Shown here in pieces: positions 48,916 to 57,953 of a DNA stretch of 64,000 nucleotides. The first letter of the stretch is position 1. Every line of letters begins with the position of its first letter. Under the pieces are notes generated by a model that was not told where the DNA came from, did no database searches, and worked only from the letters and a program-made list of their open reading frames with translations. Source of the DNA: Bacteroidales bacterium (lineage in GTDB: Bacteria > Bacteroidota > Bacteroidia > Bacteroidales > UBA10428); assembly GCA_016926235.1 (NCBI GenBank), contig JAFGOZ010000535.1, positions 1-64,000 of the forward strand, read 5' to 3'. The translations under genes and the position numbers were made by a program.

Positions 48916-51900
48916 TTAGAAAGTAATAGAAATTCCTAATGTACAATCTTTTGAACGAGGTGTACTTGAATAGTCCATACTCAAACCACGTCTGTCATAC
49001 CCTATTTCCGGATCCACCCCTGTATACCTGGTCCACACGTACAAATTGTTTATTGTAAGATAAAAATTTAATTGTTGCAGGCTCAATTTGGCCAGTTTTT
49101 CTTTTGGCAGAGAATAGTTAAAAGTCAGGTATTTAAAACGCAAAAAGGAACCGTCTTCAACATACCGGTCGCTTCCAAGCCAATTGTAACCATAATTATA
49201 CAAAGCGCGCGGCATATCGGTTACATCCCCATCTTTGCGCCATCGCCAGTTCACCGATTTACTCTGGTTGTTCAGGGTATACATATTTTCAGCATACATA
49301 CGTGCTGCATTCACTACTTTATTACCATACCTGAAATTAAAGAAAACCGTACATCCAAACCCTTTATACCTGATGATTGAACCAAATCCTCCATTAACCT
49401 TAGGATTAGCATTTCCTAAATAAACAATATCCAGCTCATCAATGTTGCCATCATGATTAATATCTTCATAGATAGCATCTCCCCCCTGGTATTGATATTC
49501 ATTACTTTTATCATACGCGAAATACATCGGTAAGGGATTGCCATCTTCATCTGTAAATACATTCCCATTTTCATCCCTTGCAACCGGGGCATTCTCGTGA
49601 ATCCCCGGAATATACTCATTATATTGATATACACCTTTATACTTAAAGCCGTAAATAGAACCGAATGAATTCCCCTCCTGAATATATGTAAGATAATTGC
49701 CGTTTGTATAATCAAAATCGGCGTTGTAGCTTGCAAGAACATCATCTCTTAAGTCAACAATAGTATTCAAATAATTGGATAAGTTGAAATTAAAATCCAT
49801 TGTGAAATCACTGACTTTTATAATATTATTTGTATAAAAGTTTACTTCCCAGCCATTATTGTCCATAATTCCTACATTTTGTACCGATACACTACCATAT
49901 CCTGATGAGCTGGGAATACTAAGATCCTCAAATAAAAGATCTTCCGTACGTTTATTGTAGAAGTTGACATCCATCATAATACGATCATTGAAAAAACCCA
50001 AATCAATTCCATAGTTTAAAGAGGTAGTTGTCTCCCATTTCAAATTGGAGAGGCGAAGTGTAGTAGGCCGGGTGGCCGGAATATCGATATAACTACCGTA
50101 AGGAGCATACCGGCTAAAGTGCAGGTATTCATCCCTTGGCTGATTGCCGCTGATCCCCCAGCTAGGACGAATAGCCAGCATACTTAACCAGTTACGTGTA
50201 AATTGCATAAAGGGCTCATCAGAAATTATCCATTTGAATGATAGTCCGGGAAAGTTACCATATTTATTATCATTGCCGAATTTTGTACTTCCATCCCTGC
50301 GAAAAGTAAATCCCATAAAATACCGTCCCTTGTAACCATAATGCCCTCTTGCAAGAAAAGCATTTGACCGGTAAGCAAACCGGCTGGATGAAATGCCACT
50401 TAAGTAACCTTCTGATGATGCATCAACGATTTCACCGGAAGGAAGGTTAGTAGTCTCAATCCCCATGCTGGAACTATTTCCGGTACGGATTTGAAATGAA
50501 CCATACAGCATCAGATCGTGATCAATATTGCTAAACTTAGGAATCCAGGTAATGTTATTGTCAGCCATTACGGTCATACTTTCAGAATCCCAGCTGTTTG
50601 CTCTGTTTACGTAGGATTCATTCCATAAGGCATTTGAAACTTCACCTGGTAAAAACTTTGACACTTTATCGTTATTAACATCAAATGAAACATACGAACT
50701 ATAGCGCAATATCTGAACTTCCGGATCAAGCATATCATATTGCAGCCGGAAGGTGGGCAGTATCCTGTAGTTTTTTAAATTATCTTTTGCCAGCAATGCC
50801 AGGGCCACAGGATTCCTTAAATCACGCTGGTCACTGTGAAGCTCAGATGACCGGGGAATGTTATAATATGCATCGGTGTTATTTCCATCCAGGTCTTGCT
50901 GATAAACACTTACATTGGGCATTTTACGGTAGGCTATTGTAAGAATGCTTAATTCATCAGGTTTATTCCTGTCATTATCTTTTTCAGCTCTCCAGTTCCT
51001 GTCGTTGTCTGTATAGGTATACGAAAGTTCCGTAATAAATTTTATCCGGTCTGATACTGAATAATCCAGAACAGCACGGGAAGATATCCTGTCTAATTGC
51101 TGTCCGATAACCGTTCCTGTTTGTGTCAGGTATCCCCCTGAAACCCTGAACATTGCCCTTTCTCCTCCTCCTGAAACTGTAAGGTAATGATCATGTTTAA
51201 TACCTACCTGGGTAACTTCTTTCACCCAGTCTGTGTTATTGTTGAAGTTTTCATACTCTGACCAGCTCTTATCATATAAAAACTCCCGAACGTTGGCTGC
51301 ATATTCATTTTGCTCAGGGTTAAAGTAAGCCTGTTTTATCATCATTGTATAATCATCGCCATTTAACATGTTCATTCCTTTTGGTTGTAAAGCCCCGGTT
51401 AACCGGTAAGTATATTGTACCCGGGTCTTCCCCATTGCACCTTTTTTAGTTTTAATCATTAATACACCGTTAGCTCCTTTTGATCCCCATACTGCAGTGG
51501 CAGCGGCATCTTTTAAAACTGTAATCTCTTCAATATCATCCGGATTAATACTTAGCATGTTGGCATATTGCTCCTGGTTTGCACTGGCAAAATCAAATGT
51601 AGGATCAATTTCTACTTCATAAGGTACATTATTCACTACAATCAAAGGCTGACTATTTGCATTAATGGAAGTTGCCCCCCTGATCCTCATGGTTGTACCG
51701 GCACCCGGGTCTCCTGAATTAGCTACAATATCGAAACCTGCAATCCGTCCCTGGATAGCATCATCAATAGAAGTCACCTGTATTCCCTCAAGTGTTCTGG
51801 TATCAAGGGTTTGAACTGCTGTCGAAATTTCCCGCTGAGGTATGGATAATGTTCCGTCAGAATATTTCTTTTCAGCTGTTATTACTACTTCCGTAATTTC

Positions 51901-52230
51901 CTGAACATCTTCTTTTAACACCATATTGATTGTGGTGTTTGTGCTAATATCTACGGTCTGGGATATAAATCCAATAAAACTGAAAACTAACTTATTTTCA
52001 GTACTTTTTATCTTCAGTACATAGTGCCCGTTAATATCAGTAATTGTCGCACTAACAACCCTCTTTTTACTGTCTGTTTCCACAACAGTGGCACCGGCCA
52101 GGGTTTCCCCATCGGTTGCGGAGGTTACTTTTCCTTGCACAACTTTACCGGATCCTGAAGTTTGTGCTAATAATGAACATGGCATAAGTAAATGCAAAAG
52201 AAGTATTGTTCCAATTATTTTAATTTTCAT
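48916..52230 (-). CDS. SusC/RagA-family TonB-linked outer-membrane transporter (first pair)
   Basis: From ATG 52230 it has 1104 residues with a signal peptide ending LLAQ (about residue 23); a TTG at 52251 overlaps the FAS1 gene and is less likely. Domains: carboxypeptidase-regulatory-like (about 30-110, VTSATDGETLAGATVVET), plug (about 120-240, MRIRGATSINANSQPLIVVN and IEEITVLKDAAATAVWGSKG), then the barrel, ending RSKDCTLGISITF. The gap to the upstream FAS1 gene is 13 bp and to SusD 7 bp. The FAS1-SusC-SusD order is repeated in the second half of the operon. Confidence 0.94.
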   Translation of the reverse strand: MKIKIIGTILLLHLLMPCSLLAQTSGSGKVVQGKVTSATDGETLAGATVVETDSKKRVVSATITDINGHYVLKIKSTENKLVFSFIGFISQTVDISTNTTINMVLKEDVQEITEVVITAEKKYSDGTLSIPQREISTAVQTLDTRTLEGIQVTSIDDAIQGRIAGFDIVANSGDPGAGTTMRIRGATSINANSQPLIVVNNVPYEVEIDPTFDFASANQEQYANMLSINPDDIEEITVLKDAAATAVWGSKGANGVLMIKTKKGAMGKTRVQYTYRLTGALQPKGMNMLNGDDYTMMIKQAYFNPEQNEYAANVREFLYDKSWSEYENFNNNTDWVKEVTQVGIKHDHYLTVSGGGERAMFRVSGGYLTQTGTVIGQQLDRISSRAVLDYSVSDRIKFITELSYTYTDNDRNWRAEKDNDRNKPDELSILTIAYRKMPNVSVYQQDLDGNNTDAYYNIPRSSELHSDQRDLRNPVALALLAKDNLKNYRILPTFRLQYDMLDPEVQILRYSSYVSFDVNNDKVSKFLPGEVSNALWNESYVNRANSWDSESMTVMADNNITWIPKFSNIDHDLMLYGSFQIRTGNSSSMGIETTNLPSGEIVDASSEGYLSGISSSRFAYRSNAFLARGHYGYKGRYFMGFTFRRDGSTKFGNDNKYGNFPGLSFKWIISDEPFMQFTRNWLSMLAIRPSWGISGNQPRDEYLHFSRYAPYGSYIDIPATRPTTLRLSNLKWETTTSLNYGIDLGFFNDRIMMDVNFYNKRTEDLLFEDLSIPSSSGYGSVSVQNVGIMDNNGWEVNFYTNNIIKVSDFTMDFNFNLSNYLNTIVDLRDDVLASYNADFDYTNGNYLTYIQEGNSFGSIYGFKYKGVYQYNEYIPGIHENAPVARDENGNVFTDEDGNPLPMYFAYDKSNEYQYQGGDAIYEDINHDGNIDELDIVYLGNANPKVNGGFGSIIRYKGFGCTVFFNFRYGNKVVNAARMYAENMYTLNNQSKSVNWRWRKDGDVTDMPRALYNYGYNWLGSDRYVEDGSFLRFKYLTFNYSLPKEKLAKLSLQQLNFYLTINNLYVWTRYTGVDPEIGYDRRGLSMDYSSTPRSKDCTLGISITF

Positions 52231-52243
52231 ATTTGCAGTCTTT

Positions 52244-54769
52244 TTATTCAAATCTCAATACGTTATCTATTTGATGAATGACAGCTGTCGAAGCAGTTGT
52301 GATAGATGATATGGCAAAGTCTAAACCAGTACCTGTACCGTCTACCTCCATAAATGCCTGAGGGTTATTATTAAATATGTAATCACGTGTCAGAATGTTA
52401 TATAACCCATTATCCTTTATTACGTTAGCAGACCCATAGTTTTCAGTTGACAGTACAAGGGTTTCCCCATCCCCACTGATTCCTAATCTATAATATTTAT
52501 CTCTGTAAGTTCCGAAATTTGTCTGCAGATCATTGGTTTTTATAGTAGCTGTCTGATAGATCTCATTAACTGGTTGGCCACTGATAACCACTGAATTGTC
52601 CTGAAAATGGTATCTTAAGAAACGTTCCAGTTTTTTTATCTCAGCATTTTTTTCAGTCTCATTAGTTATAGCATTGATCTGATCCCAATTGCTGATTAAC
52701 CCGCTATCAAGAGCTGCCTGAATTGCCTCATTGGTAGGAACATATACAGTATAATTAAAAGTATTGAAAAACTTGATATTAAAATCAATTCCGTAGTAAT
52801 TCGTTTTCTTAACAAATATTTCCGAAGTCGTTCCGGTAAATCCAACCAGCAAGGTAAAAAATTCGCTGAATTCCGGTGTTTTACTTAATATGTCATATAC
52901 AGAATTTAAGGGTGTTTGTATGGGTTTATCAATAAAATATGTTCTCCCGTTTTTCTGTTCAAACAAGCCGTTGTTTACAACATTTGCAACAACTCCTCTC
53001 TTGATATCATTTCCGCCTTGAACTTTCAATCCACTACCTGCACCTTCTATTTTTATTAAATTACCGTTCTTTGTAAAATAATAACTTGATCCTGATTCTA
53101 CATCTCCAATTACAATATGTGAATCAAGTATATCCAATAGCCTATTCTCCAGGAAAGAAGCGTTAGTAATCACGTTAACCGAGTCCCCCACTTCACCTGT
53201 TTCTGAATTATAGCTATATATGGTTGCATTAACAGCTGATGTTTCTTTATTATACCAATATTTCATAACAGCCTGTATATCCTTCCCATATGCAATAGGA
53301 TCAATATAGTTGATAAAATAGTCATCGGTTGGAACAAAAAAGCTATACTGGCTGATCAGGGAATTTAAATACAGTCTGAAGTCGTTTTGACGAACCGCCC
53401 AATTGAATACTTTTGTTCTTTCACTAAATAGTATTGGCCCATACACAGATAAATAATCATCAGGAGGATAAACGTTTTCTGTTTGGTAAACAACACCGTT
53501 TACTCCAACATAGGTATCAGAGATATCACTTATACTAACTGGAATCGGAGAATTTTCAGCATCATTCATTTTGCCAAATTGACTCGGAACGGTTTCAATA
53601 AATGACTCTCTTAAGTGTCTTTTAATAAAAAGTATAACAATGTTATCAGGGACATTATCCCAGCTACCATATCTTTCTTTCAGGATAATTCCGCTTCCTG
53701 ATTCAAAATAAGCATTCATAGCTGCATCAGACGGGCAAAAAATCGCTGCCATATCTGAATGGCTGCCATACTCGTTCATTCCAGGATCAAAAGGCAGTAA
53801 CAATTCAGGGTTTATAATAGTTCCATCCGGATATCTATTCACGCCATCATATGACGTATTAAAAAATTTTTTCTCAAAAATCGAATCAATTTGCTGATCC
53901 GGGTGAACATCATTATATGCTTCTGTTTGTTCAGCATTATAATATGGCGCACAGAACCTTTCCAACAATCCTGAAAATATCTGGGTATTAGGATTCTGAT
54001 GAAGGTATTGAGCAATGTTAACCGGTGGAATCAATACATCCTCCAACACATGGATGTATCCATTTTTACAGGTAATATCCCTCTCCATAACCTTATCATC
54101 GAATATATGGGCATCGTTATTGCTACGTTCAACACCTGTTATCAACTTAAAATCAGTATTATTAATCCCTGCATTTTCTAACGGAGCTTGCAAAAAATGC
54201 ACAATTGGCCATGATGTAGCGTCTTTTAATAAGTATAAACCTTTATCACGATACTTATTCCATAAAGAACCTTTTGGCAGCATGTCGCCAGATTCAAATG
54301 GGATACTATCCAGTACAGAAATTGCAGTTTGACGTCTTAATGCAGTACCTAGTTGTAAACCACCTTCGTAATAATTAGAAAGAGTCTCAATCAAAAAAGT
54401 ATTATTAATCATTGAGAAATTCAGGATCAATTTTTTCTGTCCCAAAGAGAAATCATTATAACTGGTAATCCCCCAAGTATTGTTTTTAAAAAATCGTTCA
54501 AAGGCTTCATCATTAGCTACAAAAAGGGTTTTACTCCCGGTTTTTGCTAACACCGAAGTATAGTCTACATCTTCGATTAGCTGAGTGTAATAGGTATAAT
54601 TACCATTCGCCTTAAGATAATCGTATATACTTGCACCCAGCCATTCCGGTTCTTTATCATCATAATAATATTCCTCTTTACAGGAAACAAACCCAAAACA
54701 CACAATCAACTGGAGACTGACGGCCAGAACAAGCCTTAAACATTGCTTCCAAAATCCTTTATTCATCAT
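52244..54769 (-). CDS. Multi-FAS1 domain lipoprotein, first gene of the SusCD operon
   Basis: An 841-residue lipoprotein (lipobox FVSC, Cys30). It appears to contain four FAS1-type units, at about 45-255, 260-430, 435-610 and 620-840. Recognisable strands are TLFVANDEAFERFF, NGYIHVLEDVLIPP, AIFCPSDAAMNAYFESG, YSFFVPTDDYFINY and YTVYVPTNEAIQAALDSG. This is the largest of three FAS1 proteins in the locus. It opens the seven-gene operon after a 161-base leader with nested inverted repeats. An extended surface adhesin that holds a polymer for the SusCD pair is the likely role, inferred from family and position. Confidence 0.82.
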   Translation of the reverse strand: MMNKGFWKQCLRLVLAVSLQLIVCFGFVSCKEEYYYDDKEPEWLGASIYDYLKANGNYTYYTQLIEDVDYTSVLAKTGSKTLFVANDEAFERFFKNNTWGITSYNDFSLGQKKLILNFSMINNTFLIETLSNYYEGGLQLGTALRRQTAISVLDSIPFESGDMLPKGSLWNKYRDKGLYLLKDATSWPIVHFLQAPLENAGINNTDFKLITGVERSNNDAHIFDDKVMERDITCKNGYIHVLEDVLIPPVNIAQYLHQNPNTQIFSGLLERFCAPYYNAEQTEAYNDVHPDQQIDSIFEKKFFNTSYDGVNRYPDGTIINPELLLPFDPGMNEYGSHSDMAAIFCPSDAAMNAYFESGSGIILKERYGSWDNVPDNIVILFIKRHLRESFIETVPSQFGKMNDAENSPIPVSISDISDTYVGVNGVVYQTENVYPPDDYLSVYGPILFSERTKVFNWAVRQNDFRLYLNSLISQYSFFVPTDDYFINYIDPIAYGKDIQAVMKYWYNKETSAVNATIYSYNSETGEVGDSVNVITNASFLENRLLDILDSHIVIGDVESGSSYYFTKNGNLIKIEGAGSGLKVQGGNDIKRGVVANVVNNGLFEQKNGRTYFIDKPIQTPLNSVYDILSKTPEFSEFFTLLVGFTGTTSEIFVKKTNYYGIDFNIKFFNTFNYTVYVPTNEAIQAALDSGLISNWDQINAITNETEKNAEIKKLERFLRYHFQDNSVVISGQPVNEIYQTATIKTNDLQTNFGTYRDKYYRLGISGDGETLVLSTENYGSANVIKDNGLYNILTRDYIFNNNPQAFMEVDGTGTGLDFAISSITTASTAVIHQIDNVLRFE

Positions 54770-54798
54770 ATAATAATTTTAAAATTAAGGTATGATGG

Positions 54799-54884
54799 AA
54801 CCCACATCTTGAAATTTTTTATACGGACATGTTTAACTTTGTTAAGCTTGCAAGCTCGGTTAATCTTTTTTAAACATGTGGGTT
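54799..54884 (-). promoter_or_regulatory. Leader with nested, partly competing inverted repeats before the FAS1-SusCD operon
   Basis: In the minus-strand transcript a 5' segment (54884-54870, AACCCACATGTTTAA) can pair through ACATGTTTAA with TTAAACATGT (54836-54827, 10 bp perfect) or through AACCCACAT with ATGTGGGTT (54807-54799, 9 bp perfect). The two pairings share ACAT. A 12-base palindrome AGCTTGCAAGCT (54856-54845) lies in the loop. No U-run follows, so it is not a simple terminator. Possible roles are attenuation, mRNA stabilisation between GH128 and the SusCD genes, or a DNA operator. Confidence 0.5.
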
Positions 54885-54930
54885 TCATATATTTTGTTTC
54901 TATTTAATAATATTTTAATACAAGAGTTGA

Positions 54931-57696
54931 CTAATGTTTTTTAATAAACATGGCCGGCAAACATCCTTCTCCCCTTATTATATATACTCCGGCTGGCAAA
55001 GTCCTGATATCTATTGAATTCAACACTCTCGTCTCCAATTGTTTTTTTCCCGTGATATCATAAATTGCTATAGATGTTGGTTTGTTGAAATTAAAGTAAA
55101 TTACATCAGTAGCAGGATTTGGATAAAAATTTAAAGGAGAAACGGATACATCCTCTAAAACTTTGGTTATTGTATCCTGTCCGGCAGCCATATCCATTAT
55201 CATCCATCCAAATTGATCTTCTTTACTTGCTGTGACAGTAGCTGATATTTCCCGTTTTTTTATTATTTCCAATGTAGATCCTTCCATAGCCTTATATCGC
55301 AGGGTAGAAGCAAAATTATCTGCTGAAGTCAACAACCCGGCAAATACAACGGGTTCGCTATAGGTTGAAGGGTATTCGATTTCAACAGGGGCCAATCCTA
55401 TACCATTTCCTTCAGATGATTTCCCGACAGTAACCCTTTTATCCATTATTTTTCCCTGTCCGGTTTCAATGGCAAAATAATTTATCGTTTCAGGAAATAA
55501 ATAATCCGTGATCGCTTCCTCAGATTTAAGGCAAAGCTCAAAACCGGAGGCAGTAATATTCCTGATGGCGACCGTCAGGGGTATTGAATTTGTATTTGAG
55601 ATAATTGTACAAAATACTACCGGCGCCGTTGCAAATGTATCCGTGAATCCTACTGTTGCCCAATCACGCGATATGGACCCTGCTTTCTTTGCCTCAGCCG
55701 TTAACCCGCCAAAGCAATACCTGCCCTCGGGCAAAGCCAGCACTGAAAGCACATCTGTATTTGTCAAGGCAGGATTGTTCAAATATGCCCACGGATCAAG
55801 ATGAAACTTAAACGTGTTGCTTTTAATGTTGCTGACCCTTTGTGTCATAGGGTATAGGTTATTATAAGAAGGTATTCCCAAAAACACCAGCGGGGCGACA
55901 GAAAATTGATCATTAAATAATGCAGAGGCCCACTCTGAGTTGTTTATCATAAACCTGCCCGCTTTTATGGAATCGGATCCGGCAACCTGGTGAAACAGGG
56001 CTTCATTGGAGACCAGCTTTCCCCCATTGAAATCAAAGAGACTGATCTTGTAAGTATTTGTCCCTTCCATTTCTGCATTTACGGGATCAGCATAATAGGC
56101 AACATCCATATCATCCCCGGAGTATAAGGTATCATATCCTCCACCGTTAATTTTTTTCTCTATTATATAATTCGTGCAAAGGTCGCCATTGGGATTGGCC
56201 CAATCCAGCCTTACAACATCAGATAACCTAAGATATTGACAAGAAAGCGAAGGCAGGGAAAAGTTCCATTGAGGTATTACTTCATTCTTACTATTAAAAG
56301 CTATTTCCGAAGGATTTGCAGCATAATACTTACCTGCAAGTGTTAATGTATCACCTAATACCATGGCCCTGCAATCCTGCACCCAGTCATAGATAAAGTA
56401 ACGTTCTATAAAACTGGCCGTATCCATCACCTGCAATATACCCGTTATATCGTTCAATTGTTTTAGTGCATTGGCTTCTGTATAGGATCGGTCACTATCA
56501 GGCCACCATTCTCCCGTCCAGTTTGCTCCATTGTTCCATTCAGTTATCCATAATGGCCTTCCGGTAGCCTCATGTAAATATTTAAGGTCATTATACCAGT
56601 TTATTGGTGTTTTACCACCCCAGTAGCAATGCAGTGCAACAAAATCAACCCTGTAATTAAGCTCTTCACATTGATTGATAAAATCAAATAAATTACCGCC
56701 AATATTATTCCAGGGACTGGCCCAGGCAGGAGATCCAATCCTAAGACCTGATTGCATCATATAGGGCCATTGGTCTAACATTTCCTGAACGGTCATATTC
56801 GCCTGATTAGTCTGATCAGGTTCATTAAATCCCAATAGATGAGAAATATTTTGTTTTGAATTAATGTCATCCCAGGATGGCCATCCAGCATTTTGACGAA
56901 TAGCAATATATTCCACATCGTTTGAAGAATTACCTCCAATGTTCCAGTCATAGTAACTTGTAGCATTTATATCGTGTGGATCCCATCCTGCTTTACCTTT
57001 TTTGCTTACCCATTGGTGCTTAAATACTCTGATAAACGACACAGTTCCATTTAATTCTTTTGGCATCACATCCAACTCTAGATCCTCATTATCGGCAATA
57101 AAAACCCTGCTGTAGCCACTTCCATCTGCATTACTCGCAAATGTTACCATGTAACCACGCTTTAGTTTGATCGATTTAATGACATTATTAAAGTTTCCAA
57201 GGTCATTATAATATGTATGTATTGCCAATTGCATAGAATCTCCGGTATAATTTTCTTCACTGTAAACAGTAAGGGGTTTGAATGTATTTCCGTAAGGCAT
57301 AACAACAGTACCATGGGAATATATCGCCACACGGCTATTTGTTCCATTATTAAGGGGTACTCCATTAATAAGAATATGTGATATAAAGCTATCTATTACA
57401 ACTGACGGCTTAATATTATCAAAAAACAGCCACGCATCTTCATGATTTAACGAAACGGAGCTGTTAGTAAAAGGGCTATCTTCAGATGTCAGGTGTAATT
57501 CTATAGGTTCTGCTAATACCCGGTTAGTATCCACTAAACTAACCAGGGTTTCTTTGTTTATTGCAAATAAAGAAAAAATATTAACAATTTGAATAAGAAA
57601 AAATATTAAAGCTAATTTCCCGATATTTTTATGAGAAACAGAAAAAATCGACTTACGGCAAAACCTCATAAACAGGTTAGCAATAATCTGTGTCAT
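54931..57696 (-). CDS. T9SS-exported GH128-like glycoside hydrolase with crystallin-like domain
   Basis: From ATG 57696 it has 921 residues (57669 also fits; the frame is open to 57786, but that lies above the predicted promoter). Layout: signal peptide to about residue 46; beta/gamma-crystallin-like Greek-key domain (about 140-225, TVYSEENYTGDS); catalytic domain resembling Glyco_hydro_cc/GH128 (about 240-470) with Glu292 in LLGFNEPD and Glu386 in LWITEWN as likely acid/base and nucleophile; FnIII (about 485-575); three tandem repeats of about 90 residues (579, 673, 758); and a type A T9SS sorting tail (NFYPNPATDVIYFNF ... GVYIIRG). GH128 enzymes act on beta-1,3-glucan; that substrate is a hypothesis here. 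Confidence 0.82.
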   Translation of the reverse strand: MTQIIANLFMRFCRKSIFSVSHKNIGKLALIFFLIQIVNIFSLFAINKETLVSLVDTNRVLAEPIELHLTSEDSPFTNSSVSLNHEDAWLFFDNIKPSVVIDSFISHILINGVPLNNGTNSRVAIYSHGTVVMPYGNTFKPLTVYSEENYTGDSMQLAIHTYYNDLGNFNNVIKSIKLKRGYMVTFASNADGSGYSRVFIADNEDLELDVMPKELNGTVSFIRVFKHQWVSKKGKAGWDPHDINATSYYDWNIGGNSSNDVEYIAIRQNAGWPSWDDINSKQNISHLLGFNEPDQTNQANMTVQEMLDQWPYMMQSGLRIGSPAWASPWNNIGGNLFDFINQCEELNYRVDFVALHCYWGGKTPINWYNDLKYLHEATGRPLWITEWNNGANWTGEWWPDSDRSYTEANALKQLNDITGILQVMDTASFIERYFIYDWVQDCRAMVLGDTLTLAGKYYAANPSEIAFNSKNEVIPQWNFSLPSLSCQYLRLSDVVRLDWANPNGDLCTNYIIEKKINGGGYDTLYSGDDMDVAYYADPVNAEMEGTNTYKISLFDFNGGKLVSNEALFHQVAGSDSIKAGRFMINNSEWASALFNDQFSVAPLVFLGIPSYNNLYPMTQRVSNIKSNTFKFHLDPWAYLNNPALTNTDVLSVLALPEGRYCFGGLTAEAKKAGSISRDWATVGFTDTFATAPVVFCTIISNTNSIPLTVAIRNITASGFELCLKSEEAITDYLFPETINYFAIETGQGKIMDKRVTVGKSSEGNGIGLAPVEIEYPSTYSEPVVFAGLLTSADNFASTLRYKAMEGSTLEIIKKREISATVTASKEDQFGWMIMDMAAGQDTITKVLEDVSVSPLNFYPNPATDVIYFNFNKPTSIAIYDITGKKQLETRVLNSIDIRTLPAGVYIIRGEGCLPAMFIKKH

Positions 57697-57755
57697 AGGT
57701 TTAAGGTTAATTAGGTTAATAGGTTGTTGCAGAAAATATATTTCTATCAACAGTG

Positions 57756-57803
57756 CTAAAATAATTCCAACAAAACAGAAAAACATTCTTTAATCCGTCA
57801 AAA
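57756..57803 (-). promoter_or_regulatory. Putative HTCS-controlled promoter of the GH128 gene
   Basis: On the minus strand TTGACG (57801-57796) precedes a -7-like box TATTTTAG (57763-57756). The TGAC of the element starts 37 bases before the TA of the box, as at two other promoters of this locus. A second half-site TGACCAT lies 10 bp upstream (57810-57804). Transcription would begin near 57750, which excludes the ATG at 57786. Confidence 0.55.
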
Positions 57804-57883
57804 ATGGTCACGAATTCACCAACACTAAAAAATGTTTGAAAAAAGTAGTGAGTATTCGTCATGGCATATATACAATTCATTCA

Positions 57884-57902
57884 TATGATTTGCGATATCA
57901 TA
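57884..57902. repeat. Interrupted palindrome between HTCS and GH128 genes
   Basis: TATGAT (57884-57889) and ATCATA (57897-57902) are separated by seven bases, lying 52 bases after the HTCS stop codon on the minus strand. It may be an operator half-site pair or a weak structural element; no T-run follows, so it does not look like a terminator. Confidence 0.3.
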
Positions 57903-57953
57903 GGAGCAATCAGTACATATGTAAGGCATAATTTACTTTTCAGACAGGCTAGG

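Noticed and set aside
54880..54936. A possible fourth TTGACG-type element before the FAS1-SusCD operon (CATTAGTC on the minus strand).
   Set aside because: Only the first four bases and a few scattered positions match, and there is no -7-like box 40 bases downstream.
57697..57786. N-terminal extension of the GH128-like gene up to ATG 57786.
   Set aside because: The predicted promoter (-7 at 57763-57756) lies within it, and the extension places a second hydrophobic stretch in front of the signal peptide.
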